Notes under the pieces: generated by a model
Seen by the model: the letters and a program-made list of their open reading frames with translations, nothing else
Databases searched by the model: none
What the model was told of the DNA's origin: nothing
Assembly: GCA_946894095.1 (NCBI GenBank)
Contig: OX335642.1
Span: forward strand, 693,021 to 757,020
Direction: 5' to 3'
DNA from: Incurvaria masculella
Taxonomy: Eukaryota; Arthropoda; Insecta; Lepidoptera; Incurvariidae
Length of the DNA stretch: 64,000 nucleotides
Program-made: the position numbers and the translations under genes
Part shown: piece after piece, positions 1 through 11,254 of the stretch
Position numbering within the stretch: the first letter of the stretch is position 1
Layout: each line of letters begins with the position of its first letter

Positions 1-819
1 ATGATTTTTTTTAATTAAAAATATGATGGAATAGTGCTAAAGCACGGGTAATGTCTATGAATACTTGAAAATATGGATAATTTTATTAAAAACCAAAACA
101 TTTTTTATTCGTCACTTTATAATTATTTTACAGAATGTGTTCCTTGTACATAAGTGACACTATTGGCTGGTGCCAATACAGGAAGTGTTATTTTTTTAAA
201 AATCAATGAGTTCGATTCCAGGATAGAAAAAATATATATTCTCAACAATCTAATAATGCGGTTTTACTTTTCATTAAAATCGACCTCATGACTCCTTTTA
301 GTGTTTTTCGCTATTTTTTATAGTTTAAAATTTGGCCATGACGGAACCCTTGAAAAATTCAACTTGTGTATGCAGTGAATATAAAACTAACAACTGTGAA
401 GATACCGAGATTTATTTAATTTGCATTAATTTACAGTCAGGTAATTGTAATAGAAGATATGATTATCCGGTAATGACTATTCGTCTTATGACAAACGTTA
501 ATTCGCACTATCAGTCCGATAACTACTATCTGAGGAATGAAAAATCGGCCCTAAGTGAAATTCAATATTTAAACTAACATATGACGTCAGTTACGAAACT
601 TCCGGCATATGGCCTCACGCTCGAGCGACATTGTTCAGCCTGGCGAGGACAAAGCTGCAGAGAGACGCAACTGCAATTGAACACGAAATTAAATTAAGAC
701 CCACTTCTGAACGCTTGAGTGGACTTGAGAGAACTTCGGATCGGATGCATAGTGCGAAGTTGAGCTCGACTTAGCGCCCGAGTCGTCGACTCACGCGGGG
801 ATTTATATGTGATGGCTTT
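1..819. other. Unassigned AT-rich DNA
   Basis: No gene, RNA or repeat is recognised here. An open frame of 81 codons near 332-577 has no recognisable motif and AT-driven composition, so it is not called. The last 200 bases (about 590-800) are richer in GC and CpG than the rest, without a recognisable coding pattern. Confidence 0.5.
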
Positions 820-1130
820 GTTTTTTTTTATGTGACTGCACATGGATGGCTAATACCACACCTTCTGTCATGGTATTAGCCCAACACACCACATGGGAAC
901 TAGGTGCCATGCCAGGACCTTCCTTATATTGCACGGCTACATTGAACTGGATGGAAAACACGGACAATTTCCATTGCCGCTTCAACCATCGTTCATCCAA
1001 TGCGATGGTACCAACCCGGGCTCTCTCAACGGTCGAATGGTCACCCATCCAAGACCAGACCGGACCCAGCGTTGCTTAAATTCGGAGAGCGAACGCGGAA
1101 GTGTCGCGCCACTGGACCATTGAGGCTGAC
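820..1130 (-). mobile_element. SINE-A copy, 5S-headed, internally deleted
   Basis: Read on the minus strand: a 5S-like head ending near 1130, then the shared body, then an A-rich tail (poly-T on plus at 820-829). The head keeps the 5S internal-promoter-like blocks (GTTAAGCAACGCTGGG and GGATGGGTGACC on minus). About 85 bases between head and body, present in the 3931 copy, are missing, so head and body are joined directly. Overlapping open frames on both strands are by-products of the repeat. Confidence 0.8.
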
Positions 1131-1274
1131 AATGGCAATTTGATACAATATTCACTTTAGAGTCCAGATGTGCAGTGTTGGTATTCAGATTTTGGTTCTT
1201 TTTTGCGATCTTCCCAAAGTAAATATTTTATTTAAAAATACATGTATTTAATTTGAGGTTTCTAAAAAGGTTTT

Positions 1275-1350
1275 TAGGTCGGACATTCGTCTGAAGCAGG
1301 ATTCGACCCTGCGGTCATTGGGCTAGTTCTCTACCGCTGAGTTATCCAAA
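1275..1350 (-). repeat. tRNA-like remnant
   Basis: On the minus strand there is a D-arm-like block (AACTCAGCGGTAGAG) followed by a good T-arm (GCAGGGTCGAATCCTGC, with paired GCAGG/CCTGC). No complete acceptor stem or CCA context is visible. The T-arm and neighbouring bases recur inside the inverted-repeat element at 54163-54330, so this is a repeat-borne tRNA relic rather than a working tRNA gene. Confidence 0.55.
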
Positions 1351-1670
1351 AAAATAACTTTTTACGAATTTCTTGATTAAGTATATTCGAATCGACACAA
1401 TGCCAGAGGTGGCTTAGGGATAGGTATCCAGCAGATGGCGCTGATTTCGCATAATAATCCTATGCTTAGACATTCTATAACTGAAATGAATGAGATATCA
1501 AACTTTTTTATATGCACTTTTGTTTATTTTGAAGTTTTGCGTGATTTCGGGTCATTTTAACTGAAAAAAAAAAGATATTTTTGGTAAATAATTGCGGAAA
1601 AGAATTAATATTAATATTATCACAACTTCATTATCACTTATGACGCTAGAGCCAGTCCTAGGTTGACTTA

Positions 1671-1895
1671 AGTAAATATACTTTTTCGTACTATACCTGC
1701 TTACTATACCTTATTATGGGTATACAGCCGGTGGCGAAATTGGTAGACGCAATACCCGCGAATGGTATGTTTTGCTGGTCGGGTCCAGCCTTGCAGTATA
1801 TTCGTAAAGTAGTTTTTTTCACTGGGCTCTTTCTTCAACGAATGTGTCCTTGCTTCACGGTCGATTATACATACATACATGTCTCATTTCTTTTA
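1671..1895 (+). mobile_element. SINE-B copy (tRNA-Leu-like head) with target duplication
   Basis: Begins AGTAAATATACTTTTTCG, followed by a tRNA-Leu-like head from about 1728 (A-box-like TGGCGAAATTGGTAGACGC and B-box-like GGTCGGGTCC). A short body follows (TGTGTCCTTGCTTCACGG). The direct repeat TTGACTTA flanks it at 1663-1670 and 1896-1903, which defines the ends and implies retrotransposed insertion. A second copy with the same start lies at 50708-50923. Confidence 0.75.
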
Positions 1896-1903
1896 TTGAC
1901 TTA

Positions 1904-3930
1904 CCGGTACAGACAAATATATTTCAGCACGATCAAGAATTCAACTGAAATCAAATCGGACAAACCGCCATGAACATCTCAAACACTTTTAAGCTTTGAA
2001 ACTATGCATCCAGTTCCCGAGGACTTAGATAAACTTTAAGGCCCCTTCGAAACTCAGCCCTATGAATCTGGCCGTTAGAGTGGTCCGCTGCTGGTCACAC
2101 ACTGGCATCGCCCCGAATTTAATCAAAGCATATGACACGAAGTTTGGAACGGGCTTAATTGAGTTGGGAACTTAAGATCAACACCGTGGCCACAGACTTA
2201 TGTTGATAAATTGGTGGAGAAAAGTTTGGAGATGGCTGTGATATTGCTTTAATAGAAGGTGTACGTATTGATGTGATAGCAAATACCTATACACATTGGC
2301 TACAATCTACATGCTACATGTGCACGTAAGTGTGACTTGGGTATGGCAGAAGAAGTCATAGTGTAGCATGAATGCGTTCCTTAAAAAATATGTGGGCACG
2401 TGACAGGGCGACGGACAGTGTAATGTAATAGATAAAGAAATAAAAAGTTAGGTAAGGGAATGTTTAGATGGTATCGAATATAAAGAAGGAGTTGGAGTAA
2501 CAGAGGAAAACATTTTTTTTGCCACTGGAGAAGTGCATCGCTGTAGGTACTCTTGTTTATCGGTGACTTTAGTTTGGGTCTTCAAGTGCACTCATAAATA
2601 CACACAAAGTAACATACAAATACAATCTCCCTCTAACATTTATTCACGGTGTTCTAAAACCGCGAAAAAATCTGATTTAGATTAATGTACTTACCGTTAA
2701 TATGTTTTACGCAATTAAAATGGATGACTTATATGATGTGAGATTGCCGTTGTTAACACTCATTTTAGGGTTTGTGGAGAACGGCTTACTCCGAAAAGAA
2801 GAGAAGAAAAACCGGACCGCTCAAGACACCAGTGCGTACTGCACATCATCTGACATTCGGAACGCAGACCAAGTTTATTCGCTGACTACCCCCACCCACA
2901 GCTACAATCTTCGTCAACGGCAGAAAACGTCAAACTGTCAGTTCCCTGTTGACCGCCGCCGGCACGGGTGCTCGCCTGATGATGGATCATACGTTTGGTA
3001 CGAAACGTCGTGAAATATCATCGACACACCGTGAGTAAGCCGTTTTTCACAAACCTTAAAATGACTAATATTATATATATCTACTGTGATATTAGTCTAA
3101 CACCTATTTTCCATGACCATGAGGCCATGGGAAATAGTTTAAAACATGGGAAAGTGTTTAAAACATGTGCGCATCGTGACTGAATATATCGACCGAAGAC
3201 CTTAATGAGGGGTTCAAAATCTATTGTAGGCGAGCATAGGATTCGTTGTCTTACATATTTGTACATTGCCGACAGTCTTCTTGCGTTGTCAGTTCAAATA
3301 AAAAAATGCCCAACATTTGGTATTCTTAAAAAAAAAAACCAATTTCAAATGAGGCTTCAAATGAACGGGCAAACGGTAATGTCGTGACCATTAACAAATT
3401 ATTTTTTCAGATTTGTTCTCATAGCTTGCATGGAAAACGAAATTAAAGCTTTTTTTTTCGCGAACGAAATGGAAACTTTTCAAACGCAGCGCTAACATGA
3501 AAGGAAAAACCAACATTCGGAGGAAACATCTCGTTTCCCGCCAACTCGACTGAGCCGAACCTCGACCGAGCCAAAAAAGCAACAAAAAACTACTACGAAA
3601 AATTGCTGTGTTAAAAGGTTACATTTACCTTCCATACTGTAATGAGAGAGGAAAATAAGTTCGCGACCCATTATTTATATACCAGAGTAACTTTGAACTC
3701 AGATTAGCTTAGAGGTAATACTTTATTTGAATTTTAAATTAAACGACAAATATGTAAATTTGATTCATATTTGCAAACTCTCGCATGACTCATTCAGGAC
3801 ATTGTATTCAAGTTTTAGATTTTTTGTATTTCTTCTTTCATTCAACATTGATAGCTTTACAGTACACTTTACACAAGAAACGTTACAATACTTCCCTTAA
3901 ACCTATTCATCGTGTCTACTTATATTTTTT
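1904..3930. other. Unassigned DNA, no gene recognised
   Basis: About 2 kb without a supported gene. Short open frames are present (for example 2702-3013, containing HSYNLRQRQ), but none gives a convincing domain. The YNLRQR string is reminiscent of retroelement pol sequences and may mark a decayed relic. The rest is AT-rich with homopolymer runs. Confidence 0.45.
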
Positions 3931-4318
3931 GTCAGCCTCAATAGCCCAGTGGCGCGACACTTCGGCGATCGCTCTCCGAAGTTAAGCAACGCTGGGTCCG
4001 GTCTGGTCTTGGATGGGTGACCATTCGACCGTTGATAGAGGCTGGCCCGTGGTTCGGATTCCACGTTAAACTGTAGGTCCCCTTCCTTACTTACTAGGTG
4101 TTAGGGTTAATCCCGCCCGGGTTGGTACCATCGGATTGGATGAACGATGGTCGAAGCGGCAATGAAAATTGTCCGTGTTTTCCATCCAGTTCAATGTAGC
4201 CGTGCAATATAAGGAAGGTCCTGGCATGGCACCTAGTTCCCATGTGGTGTGTTGGGCTAATACCATGACAGAAGGTGTGGTATTAGCCATCCATGTCGTC
4301 ACATTAAAAAAAAAAAAA
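3931..4318 (+). mobile_element. SINE-A copy, 5S-headed, nearly complete
   Basis: The clearest 5S-headed copy. The head starts GTCAGCCTCAATAGCCC. From about 3966 it matches insect 5S rRNA in its internal control region: CCGAAGTTAAGCAACGCTGGG (box A region) and TTGGATGGGTGACC (box C region). Then come a T-arm-like hairpin (GTGGTTCGGATTCCAC), the linker TGTAGGTCCCCTTCC, the conserved body and a poly-A tail at 4306-4318. It resembles SINE3-class (5S-derived) elements. The long open frames crossing the body on both strands are not genes. Confidence 0.85.
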
Positions 4319-4739
4319 TTATACGGGGAATTAAAAATGGATTTGGAGCGAATTTTGATATCTGAATTTACTATTCCTGAAACTTCTGTCACTTATCCTG
4401 AAATACTTACAAATGATAAAATAAATGTCGTCCATGCGGTATATTTAATGAGAAAATGACCATTTAATAATCTGCATGTGTGAGATGAAAGCGCATGTGA
4501 GCTAAAATAAGAACAAGCGATGTAGTTGGCTTTGTGCATCAGTTTCGTCCTTTTCTAGGCTTTTAAGCTTATAGCTAGACTTTAAAGGCTGCGCTTAAAC
4601 TCTTCAACACTTACTAGTCTGTCAGATGTTAATGAATCCTGACTTTACGTTGTTCAATATTTTAATACAAAAAGCTTTTAATTTTTTTACTGAAGATAAA
4701 GCTTAAATGTAGGATAATTACATTTGATTTTAACTAATG

Positions 4740-4860
4740 TGATATGTATGCGTAATAGACTGCAAAGCAAGGACACATATACATAAAATATTTTATAAAT
4801 ATAGTGCAAGGCTGGACTTACTTGAAATACTTTTCTCGGGCATTATGTCTACCAATTACT
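4740..4860 (-). mobile_element. Degenerate SINE-B fragment
   Basis: The minus strand shows the SINE-B head remnant (ATTGGTAGACATAATGCCCG) and the tail motif TGTGTCCTTGCTTTGCAG. Several substitutions and deletions separate it from the 1671 copy. Confidence 0.6.
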
Positions 4861-5630
4861 ATTAATGGATTGTTTATATAACTGATTTAATTTTATTATT
4901 TACATTAATTAATTTGACATTAGTTGAAAAAAACAACGTAATTGCTTATAATTAGCATTGCATATAATTGAATACCTTCGTTATAAAAAACCTAAAATGC
5001 AAAACACCTATGCGACAGCGTCATACCGATATTATTTAAATGAATTATATGGTTATAAATAAACACAGAATTATTGATCTGGAATTATAGTTGTGATTAA
5101 AACATTGTTATTGAAAACTAAAAATAATGCATCATGTTGTTTATTATATCAACGCGTATTGCCTGAGATTGGTGCCTTCTTTATCAAGGTTTGTTTGTGA
5201 CATAATTCTTATCTAAAATAACTAAATTTGATTGATGGTCACGCGATCAAATAACGCACTCCTTTCATACAACACCTGGCATTCTCCTTGTACTTATTTA
5301 TTTCGTAGAACATCTACAGAGAGGCGTAGCCATAACAGCGAAGCTATTATTATGCTGTGGCGTAGCACTTCTACGGCGCGTACCTTCGTAACTTGTACGG
5401 TGGGGGCGCGGCGTAGGCGTGAAGGATGCGGGTGCGGCACTCAACATCAGTCAACCAATGCGTGTTTGCACGTTTTGTTATTAAGAAAAAAATATCTAGG
5501 ATTAAAACACACCAAAATGTAACTATGAAAACAGAAATACTGAAAAAAATACATTAACTTTGTTGGGTGCAACTCGCTAGACCTCGGTTCCTAAGCGAGA
5601 GGTTCGTGAATCGCGTTTTATCGCATTTAA
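4861..5630. other. Unassigned DNA
   Basis: AT-rich to about 5230, then a GC-richer patch (about 5330-5450) with a 96-codon open frame that shows no recognisable domain. No RNA gene or repeat family is identified. Confidence 0.45.
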
Positions 5631-5908
5631 TTTTTAGGGTTCCGTACCTAAAGGGTGCCAACAGAACCTTATTACTAAGCCTCCGCTGTCCGTCCATCCA
5701 TCCGTCCGTCCGTCACAGGGCTGTATCTCACGAACTGTAATAGGTAGGCAGCTAAAATTTTCACAGAGTGTGTAATTATCATGCCGCTATAACAACAAAT
5801 AGGTAAAATAAAAAAATACAAATACACAAAACGTGATTGTTTTGTGTAATCTTGTACAATGGTACGGAACCCTTCTTGTGCGAGTCCGACTCTCACTTGG
5901 CCTGTTTT
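5631..5908 (+). repeat. Lepidopteran GGGTTCCGTACC repeat
   Basis: Runs from TTTTTAGGGTTCCGTACC through a (GTCC)n block and CACAGGGCTGTATCTCA to GGTACGGAACCC and the tail GCGAGTCCGACTC. This arrangement is well known across moth and butterfly genomes as a short interspersed repeat. GGGTTCCGTACC near the start and GGTACGGAACCC near the end are reverse complements of each other. Related copies lie at 26984, 27746, 36457 (partial) and 40724 (inverted). Confidence 0.8.
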
Positions 5909-6059
5909 AAGTGTTTTTAAATTATAATCGGTAACCAGCGTGTCCGCAGATTATTTATACGGATGTTCTATATTGAATACACGTCACTACAGGGGGTAAT
6001 TCTGAGGAAAAAATTTTAAACTGCCGTTAGAAATAGTTTCTATCGCATTTCAAAAGAAG

Positions 6060-6550
6060 TCCTTCCGTTCCCTTTTTACCATCGCTCAACGCGCAACAGA
6101 CATCCAGGTGCTACCATTTACTGTTTACATTCCCAAAATAAGAGCCAAAAGATCCTCTAGATCCATTATCCACAGGATTGGTAAACTATGGAATTCACTC
6201 TCGAAGTATTTCCTCCAAAGTACAACATGGGGACCTTCAAATTTTTTTTTGTCAGTTTAAAAGCTTTTAATACATTTAAGATAGAGAATATACAAGGTTA
6301 ATAATAGAATAAGAAATTAAAATTAAATTAAACAGAAAATTTCATTAAATTTATCCGAGGCTGCTATTGTCCCTAATACACTTATGGCATTACCTCTTTG
6401 AATTTACACGCTTATGCGGCGAGTATGGTGCGACGAAGCGCCTGTCCGGCCGGCACGGTTTTTGCAGCCCCCGTATTAGCTTATAAGCCCATGGGCATCG
6501 TTGGGCAACTCTTATGTGAGGGCCTGATGTATGCCATTTACCGCACTCAA
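6060..6550 (+). pseudogene. LINE ORF2 C-terminal relic (LINE-X family)
   Basis: Parts of all plus frames resemble the extreme C-terminus of LINE ORF2 proteins: FTVYIPKIRAKRSSRS and KLWNSL in one frame, EVFPPKYNMGTFK in another, so at least two frameshifts are present. From about 6415 the sequence continues with a GCCGGCCGGCACGG-containing segment shared with the inverted relics at 15589, 26303 and 35907. An AT-rich insertion lies between the two parts. Non-coding now. Confidence 0.6.
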
Positions 6551-7000
6551 AAAATATGATCCATGGTTTTGAAAGATACATACAGCTAGCTCCCAAAGAG
6601 ATCCAGTGTGCTCATCGAGTTACATCCTGTGATTGCTAGTTTTGCGAGAGGCACGTAGGCCTACAGTGTCGGCCGCCCACAGTTCCCGTTCATGAAGCTG
6701 TGGGCGAGCGGCGCAAACCATCGGACCGGTTCCGAACTCTGAGTACTGTAAAGTTTGTTAAAACAGCAAGATTGTGAAATTCGGATTTGGCGCGAAAAGC
6801 AAATGGTTAAAATATCAACATAATTATAAATCTATGTTACGTTTAATTTAGGTATTGGAGAAGCAACTGGACTCTATGTCTAGAGGACTTTTCTGAAAGA
6901 ACATTGTAACTCTATTTCAAACTTCTCGCGAGTAAAGCCTAGGAAACAGCTAGTTGCGCAATAATCATAATGTAAACATGACGAGTTACTTGCACTTTAT
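6551..7000. other. Unassigned DNA
   Basis: No gene or recognised repeat. A GC-rich patch lies around 6640-6740 (CGGCCGCCCACAG). Confidence 0.4.
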
Positions 7001-7004
7001 TACA

Positions 7005-7185
7005 CTAAGGGCCGAGTGCACGAAAGTTTAAAAAATCCAAATCAACGTCAAAGTATGATCAAATACGTCACTTTGTATGGACAGTAAGGAGAGAACTCTA
7101 TGCGGTACACTAAAAGTGACGCCTTTGAACATTGATTAACTCAGCCGTTTCTACGTGCAACCGGGGCTAAGGGACTTTATGGTCT
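7005..7185. repeat. Possible degenerate inverted-repeat MITE
   Basis: The left edge GGGCCGAGTGCACGAAAG and the right edge (reverse complement CCCCGGTTGCACGTAGAAA) form an imperfect inverted repeat about 175 bases apart. Internal sequence is AT-rich. The GGTTGCACG-type terminus is common in lepidopteran MITEs. No target duplication could be assigned. Confidence 0.35.
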
Positions 7186-7365
7186 GATAGAAAAAAATAC
7201 TTTAGCCAAAAGACGGAAAGATGTTGTGAAATGATTACATTTCCTGTCACTTTTATCTTACCGCAAATTTATTACCGCAATATGGACTTGCTAACACGGA
7301 TGAATTAGTAGCGGCTTAATTTAATTCGTCGAATAGTTATCTGACCGATTATGTTGTAAGTATGT

Positions 7366-8226
7366 ATGTATGTACGACCGTGGGATAAAGTTTTTCAAAA
7401 AGCCGAAAGGGGACTAAGCACTATAAAAAAATGCCTTGATGCTCATTTACTGACACTTAATATTGAAAAAACCAAATATATGACTTACTCCATAGACTCG
7501 AGGCGTCAACCTTCTCTCGCTAAATCAATAACTATTCACGCCTGTAGTCAAAATAGCCCATGTAATTGTGAACCGATCGCCAGGGTAGACTCTCTCCAAT
7601 ATCTAGGAGTTGTGTTTGACCAGCATCTGACTTGGAAGCCACATATTATTCAAGTATCAGCTAGGGTAAGAAAGCTCATACACATTTTCATCAACATTAG
7701 AAATATCCTTAATCTAAAAACGCTGATATCCATCTATTATGCCTTAGCTCAATCAGTTATTGCATATGGTCAGATCGCTTGGGGCGGAATGGCAAAATCT
7801 AATATGGATCCTTTAATCAAAGCACAAAAAGCTCTTCTCAGAGTCATTGGCAAGAAACCCTTCCGTTACCAATCTGATTTACTTTTCAGTGAGCTACACT
7901 TGCTTGACGTGCGACAAACATACATAAAAATGATTACTCTAAACCAAATGAATGAGATTGAAGACAGTACAATGGCAAACAATCTTTGCAACAACGACTC
8001 TTATGCGACTCGACAAAAAAACTTGCTACCACTTCCTTCCACATCCACACGATTTGCACAAAGATTCTATTCCTTCTTGGCACCTAAAATATACAACCAT
8101 ATTATAAAATCCATCCCATATTTAGGCAAAAAAAAACCTCACACGAGGAAAAAAATTCTCCACTGCTGGCTAATTGATGCAGGGAGACAAGAGTGTGAAC
8201 AAGCCCTTACTTTTATATTACAATAA
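7366..8226 (+). pseudogene. Non-LTR retrotransposon RT, C-terminal fragment (5'-truncated)
   Basis: The frame opens right after a TAA at 7357 and runs 286 codons. It starts past the catalytic palm: there is no YADD or FADD motif. It covers the end of the RT palm and the thumb/C-terminal region, with KAERGLSTIKKCLDAHLLTLN, then YLGVVFDQHLTWKPHI (a conserved block after the RT core) and LLRVIGKKP. This is the usual pattern of a LINE copy truncated at its 5' end by incomplete reverse transcription. The clade is not resolved (Jockey/CR1-like). The frame is intact but cannot encode an active RT. An AT-rich 3' UTR follows and ends near 8515. Confidence 0.8.
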
Positions 8227-8515
8227 AAACACATAATTACACTAACACCTCGACTTACACTATAAAAATACTTATTTAATGTTACTTAGTTTACTCTTTA
8301 TCTAATATTATAATGGAATATTTTATTTATGTATTACTTATTTCATACATAATATACAGAAGACGCCATCTTAACTTAATCAAAATGTTTATTCCTAGCA
8401 AACCATTTCACCACGGGCCAAACGGTCTATCGGAATGGTATTAATCCACTTAGATATAGTTAAATGTGAATACTGTATTGTGTATGATGATGGATATAAA
8501 TAAATAATAATAAAC
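7366..8515 (+). mobile_element. 5'-truncated LINE copy with 3' UTR
   Basis: Contains the RT fragment at 7366-8226 plus about 290 bases of 3' UTR ending in GGATATAAATAAATAATAAT, a short-repeat tail typical of CR1/Jockey-group LINEs. The exact 5' truncation point and any target duplication are not determined. Confidence 0.6.
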
Positions 8516-8981
8516 TATTATCAGATTTTTTAATAAACCCGCCCTAAATAATTAAAAAAAACATTTCTTTTCAATTCTTTATTGATTGAAATCAGATAAA
8601 CATCAATTTCAACTTAATGTGCACGAAGGAATAGGCTATCGTAATTATTATGTTTTGTGTTATAACTACGAAGATAAATCTAAACAAAATATATCATATT
8701 ACCTACAAAATAATAATTCTGGAATACCCCGGAAGCCTCGAAATGCATGACCTCATCATTTCTGAGCCTTGCCCGCTCGATTGCGAATATTAAGCATTCC
8801 GTCGGCATCTTCGATCCCGCATCCGCTGACTAAGCCAGCGCCTGCTTCTGGGTAGAGGCTTCTCCACTTCTACGGTTCATATGTCTCATGGCACCATTAG
8901 TCCTCGTTTACACTTATAGTAGTCATGGTTGAGTTTAATCATTGCTAGTATTTACAATAACAAACGATTAAGTTAAGTTCT
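8516..8981. other. Unassigned DNA
   Basis: No gene found. The patch 8720-8890 has higher GC but no convincing open frame. Confidence 0.4.
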
Positions 8982-9010
8982 ATATAATAATAATAATAAT
9001 AATAATAATT
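8982..9010. repeat. (TAA)n microsatellite, LINE 3' tail
   Basis: A run of AATAATAAT units. On the minus strand it directly follows ACCTGAATAAACAATT, the 3' end of the LINE at 9087-11231, so it is the element's short-repeat tail. Confidence 0.8.
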
Positions 9011-9086
9011 GTTTATTCAGGTACATAGTCCCATTAATTTACATTTAACATTAAATTACATACAAATAAACCAAAAAAAAAAAAAA

Positions 9087-11231
9087 TTACAATTTGATAA
9101 AATCCACATAAAAAATCTTATTGCAAATAAATCGTATGATATGATTATCACACCGAGCTACGCGTTCCAACAAAGCCGCTTTCCTTTTTCTTAATATAGC
9201 GAAGAAGTCGTCTAGCCCGTTTTCAGCGAACATGCCAGACGCACTGCACCGCCAGGGTAGGCCCAACATGCAGCGGAGTGCGTTGTTGTACTGTACACGC
9301 AGCGAGTTAAACGCGCGCTGCGTGTAGTTTACCCACAGCTGTGCGGTGTAGAACGCCTGGCAGTACGAGCTGAACAGGGTTAGCTTCACCTGCCTGGAGC
9401 ACTGCGAAAACCTGCGCGCCAGCATGTTGCTTTTCATGGCAAGCACGCGACGTTGGCGCTCCATGTCCTCATCATCGCTGAGCCTGTCTGTCAGTATGTG
9501 GCCCAGGTACCTAAACTTCCTAACAATTCTCAGCTGAGAATCACGCAGAGTGACAGGTGGAACGTTATCTGGCCCACTACCGTACTTAAATATCACCACT
9601 TCAGTCTTTTTAACATTATAGGTTAAACCGTGTTCAGCGGCGTATCGTTCACAGACACCCACCAGCACTCGAAGCCCTTTCACGGAGGGGCTCAACAGCG
9701 CCATGTCATCGGCGTAACTAATATTGTTGACGCAAATATTTCCTAAATGGCATCCGACTCTGGCACTGCTGAGCTCCTGTATGAGTCCATTTATGTATAA
9801 ATTGAATAAGGCCGGAGACGTCAGCCCGCCTTGCCTCACTCCGCAATTCAGCCGGTATTCATTAGAAAGAGCATTGCCCCAACGTACAACATTCACCTGG
9901 TTTCCGTACCAGTATCTCAACAGACTGGTGATATCTCTAGGAACCTCAGTCGCGAGCAATTTACTCCACAAAATGTTATAATCAATAGTGTCAAACGCAC
10001 GACTGAGGTCCAGAAAGCATCCATACACTGTAGTTTGCCTATTAAGGTAATACCTAACGGTATGGTTAAGTGATAGTATTGCCAAGTCTGTTGAGAGACC
10101 AGGACGAAAACCAAATTGCGCATCACTGAGATGAAGGTGTTTGCACAGTTCAGGTTGAAGCAATCTTTCGAACACTTTCGAGAAAACTGTAGCAAGTGAT
10201 ATTGGGCGGTAATTTGACATACTGGAGACGTCTCCGGTTCTGTTTTTAACAATAGGTACTACCACGGTCTTCATAAATTCGTCTGGAAGGTATCCGTGAG
10301 CCATACAAGCATTAAATAAATGCGACATTTTTTCATACAGCACAGGCCCAGCATTTTGCAAGTGCTCCAGGCTTAGAGAGTCATGGCCAGGCGACTTCCC
10401 GCGTTTCATATCGCACAAGACCGCTGCGACATCTTGCGGCGAAAAGTGTAAGGCGTTCGGCGGCGGACAAGGGGAGGCATGAGGCGTCGTTGGTGGCGGC
10501 ACAAACGCAGGCGCACCCCCGCACCCACGGGCTCCTTCTCTGTCCACATTTGCGACTACAAAACTATTTGCAAACATATTAGCAATATCAGACGTGTTTT
10601 GTAAACCATTGATGGTTTGCGGTAGCATTGGCTTACTATTTAATTTTGTAGCTTTCCAAAATTTTACAAAGTCTTTGTTGGATCGGTGGCTCGATATGAT
10701 ATCCATTTTTATTTGCTCACAATTTTTTTGACACCATCTAAGTTTGTTTTTAAATTTCTTTCGGCTTTGGACCATCACATTGAAGATTTGGCCTCGATCC
10801 GGTCTTCCTTGCAACGTCCACATTTTATATTTAATCTGTGCCTCTCGATGCAGTTCTTTTACGTGGTAGTTCCATCCGATTATTGGTTTCTTTTTTATGT
10901 CTTTTTTTATTTCATAAACCTCAATCGCCGCAGACTGCAATGCACTAATGACCGATTTATAAAAATAATGTGTGGCCGCTAGGCACTTATCGCGATTAAT
11001 GCAGGAAAGACCCGAGCAAGGATAAATCTCACTAATATTTAAAAGTAAATCAGTACAAATTTTATTGTACCTATATACCTGCCCCTGGGATCGATACCCC
11101 CAAAGTATCTTGTTTACATATGAAGTATCTGTCAAAATAGCCTTGGGTCTAATTACATCTAAGTCAATGGTTAAAACAAGCGGAAGGTGGTCTGACCAAA
11201 ATACATCTGTGATGACATTGCACGCTATCAT
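9087..11231 (-). CDS. Non-LTR retrotransposon ORF2: end of endonuclease plus reverse transcriptase
   Basis: An open frame of 714 codons. It begins inside the apurinic-type endonuclease: only its last conserved block, SDHLPL (residues 14-19), remains, and an in-frame stop lies just upstream of the ATG. This marks 5' truncation. The RT domain is complete by eye: GHDSLSLEHL, NYRPISLATVFSKVFERLL, AQFGFRPGLSTD, motif A CFLDLSRAFDTID, RQGGLTSPALFNLYI, and catalytic motif C SYADD with Y506, D508 and D509. RYLGHILTD and the LINE C-terminal region follow. A CR1/L2/Daphne-like clade is likely but not settled. The frame has no internal stop, so the insertion is probably young. It cannot retrotranspose alone because the endonuclease and any ORF1 are lost. 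Confidence 0.85.
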   Translation of the reverse strand: MIACNVITDVFWSDHLPLVLTIDLDVIRPKAILTDTSYVNKILWGYRSQGQVYRYNKICTDLLLNISEIYPCSGLSCINRDKCLAATHYFYKSVISALQSAAIEVYEIKKDIKKKPIIGWNYHVKELHREAQIKYKMWTLQGRPDRGQIFNVMVQSRKKFKNKLRWCQKNCEQIKMDIISSHRSNKDFVKFWKATKLNSKPMLPQTINGLQNTSDIANMFANSFVVANVDREGARGCGGAPAFVPPPTTPHASPCPPPNALHFSPQDVAAVLCDMKRGKSPGHDSLSLEHLQNAGPVLYEKMSHLFNACMAHGYLPDEFMKTVVVPIVKNRTGDVSSMSNYRPISLATVFSKVFERLLQPELCKHLHLSDAQFGFRPGLSTDLAILSLNHTVRYYLNRQTTVYGCFLDLSRAFDTIDYNILWSKLLATEVPRDITSLLRYWYGNQVNVVRWGNALSNEYRLNCGVRQGGLTSPALFNLYINGLIQELSSARVGCHLGNICVNNISYADDMALLSPSVKGLRVLVGVCERYAAEHGLTYNVKKTEVVIFKYGSGPDNVPPVTLRDSQLRIVRKFRYLGHILTDRLSDDEDMERQRRVLAMKSNMLARRFSQCSRQVKLTLFSSYCQAFYTAQLWVNYTQRAFNSLRVQYNNALRCMLGLPWRCSASGMFAENGLDDFFAILRKRKAALLERVARCDNHIIRFICNKIFYVDFIKL

Positions 11232-11254
11232 TTATGTGTTTTTCTTTTGGTGAA

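Larger units (their letters stand above)
8982..11250 (-). mobile_element. 5'-truncated LINE with intact RT frame
   Basis: Comprises the RT frame, a short 3' UTR with poly-A-like and ACCTGAATAAAC sequence, and a (TAA)n tail. The 5' break lies within about 20 bases of 11231. No target duplication could be assigned. Confidence 0.75.

Noticed and set aside
2702..3013. 103-codon plus frame with YNLRQR
   Set aside because: A single short string reminiscent of retroelements is not enough; no RT, integrase or knuckle motif is nearby.
3961..4060. Genuine 5S rRNA gene
   Set aside because: Only the internal control region is 5S-like; the 5' and 3' ends of 5S rRNA are missing, and the segment is joined to the SINE-A body in all copies.
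4087..4459. Open frames on both strands of SINE-A bodies (recurring protein-like strings such as GAMPGPSLYCTATLNW and its antisense counterpart)
   Set aside because: They recur only because the DNA repeat recurs, appear on both strands, and break wherever a copy has an indel. No domain is recognisable.
5690..5716. CRISPR-like array from the (GTCC)n and similar blocks
   Set aside because: These are microsatellite parts of lepidopteran repeats without spacers of regular length.
9917..10252. Overlapping frames within the LINE ORF2 (9724-10982 on plus and alternate minus frame)
   Set aside because: Shadow frames of the RT coding sequence.
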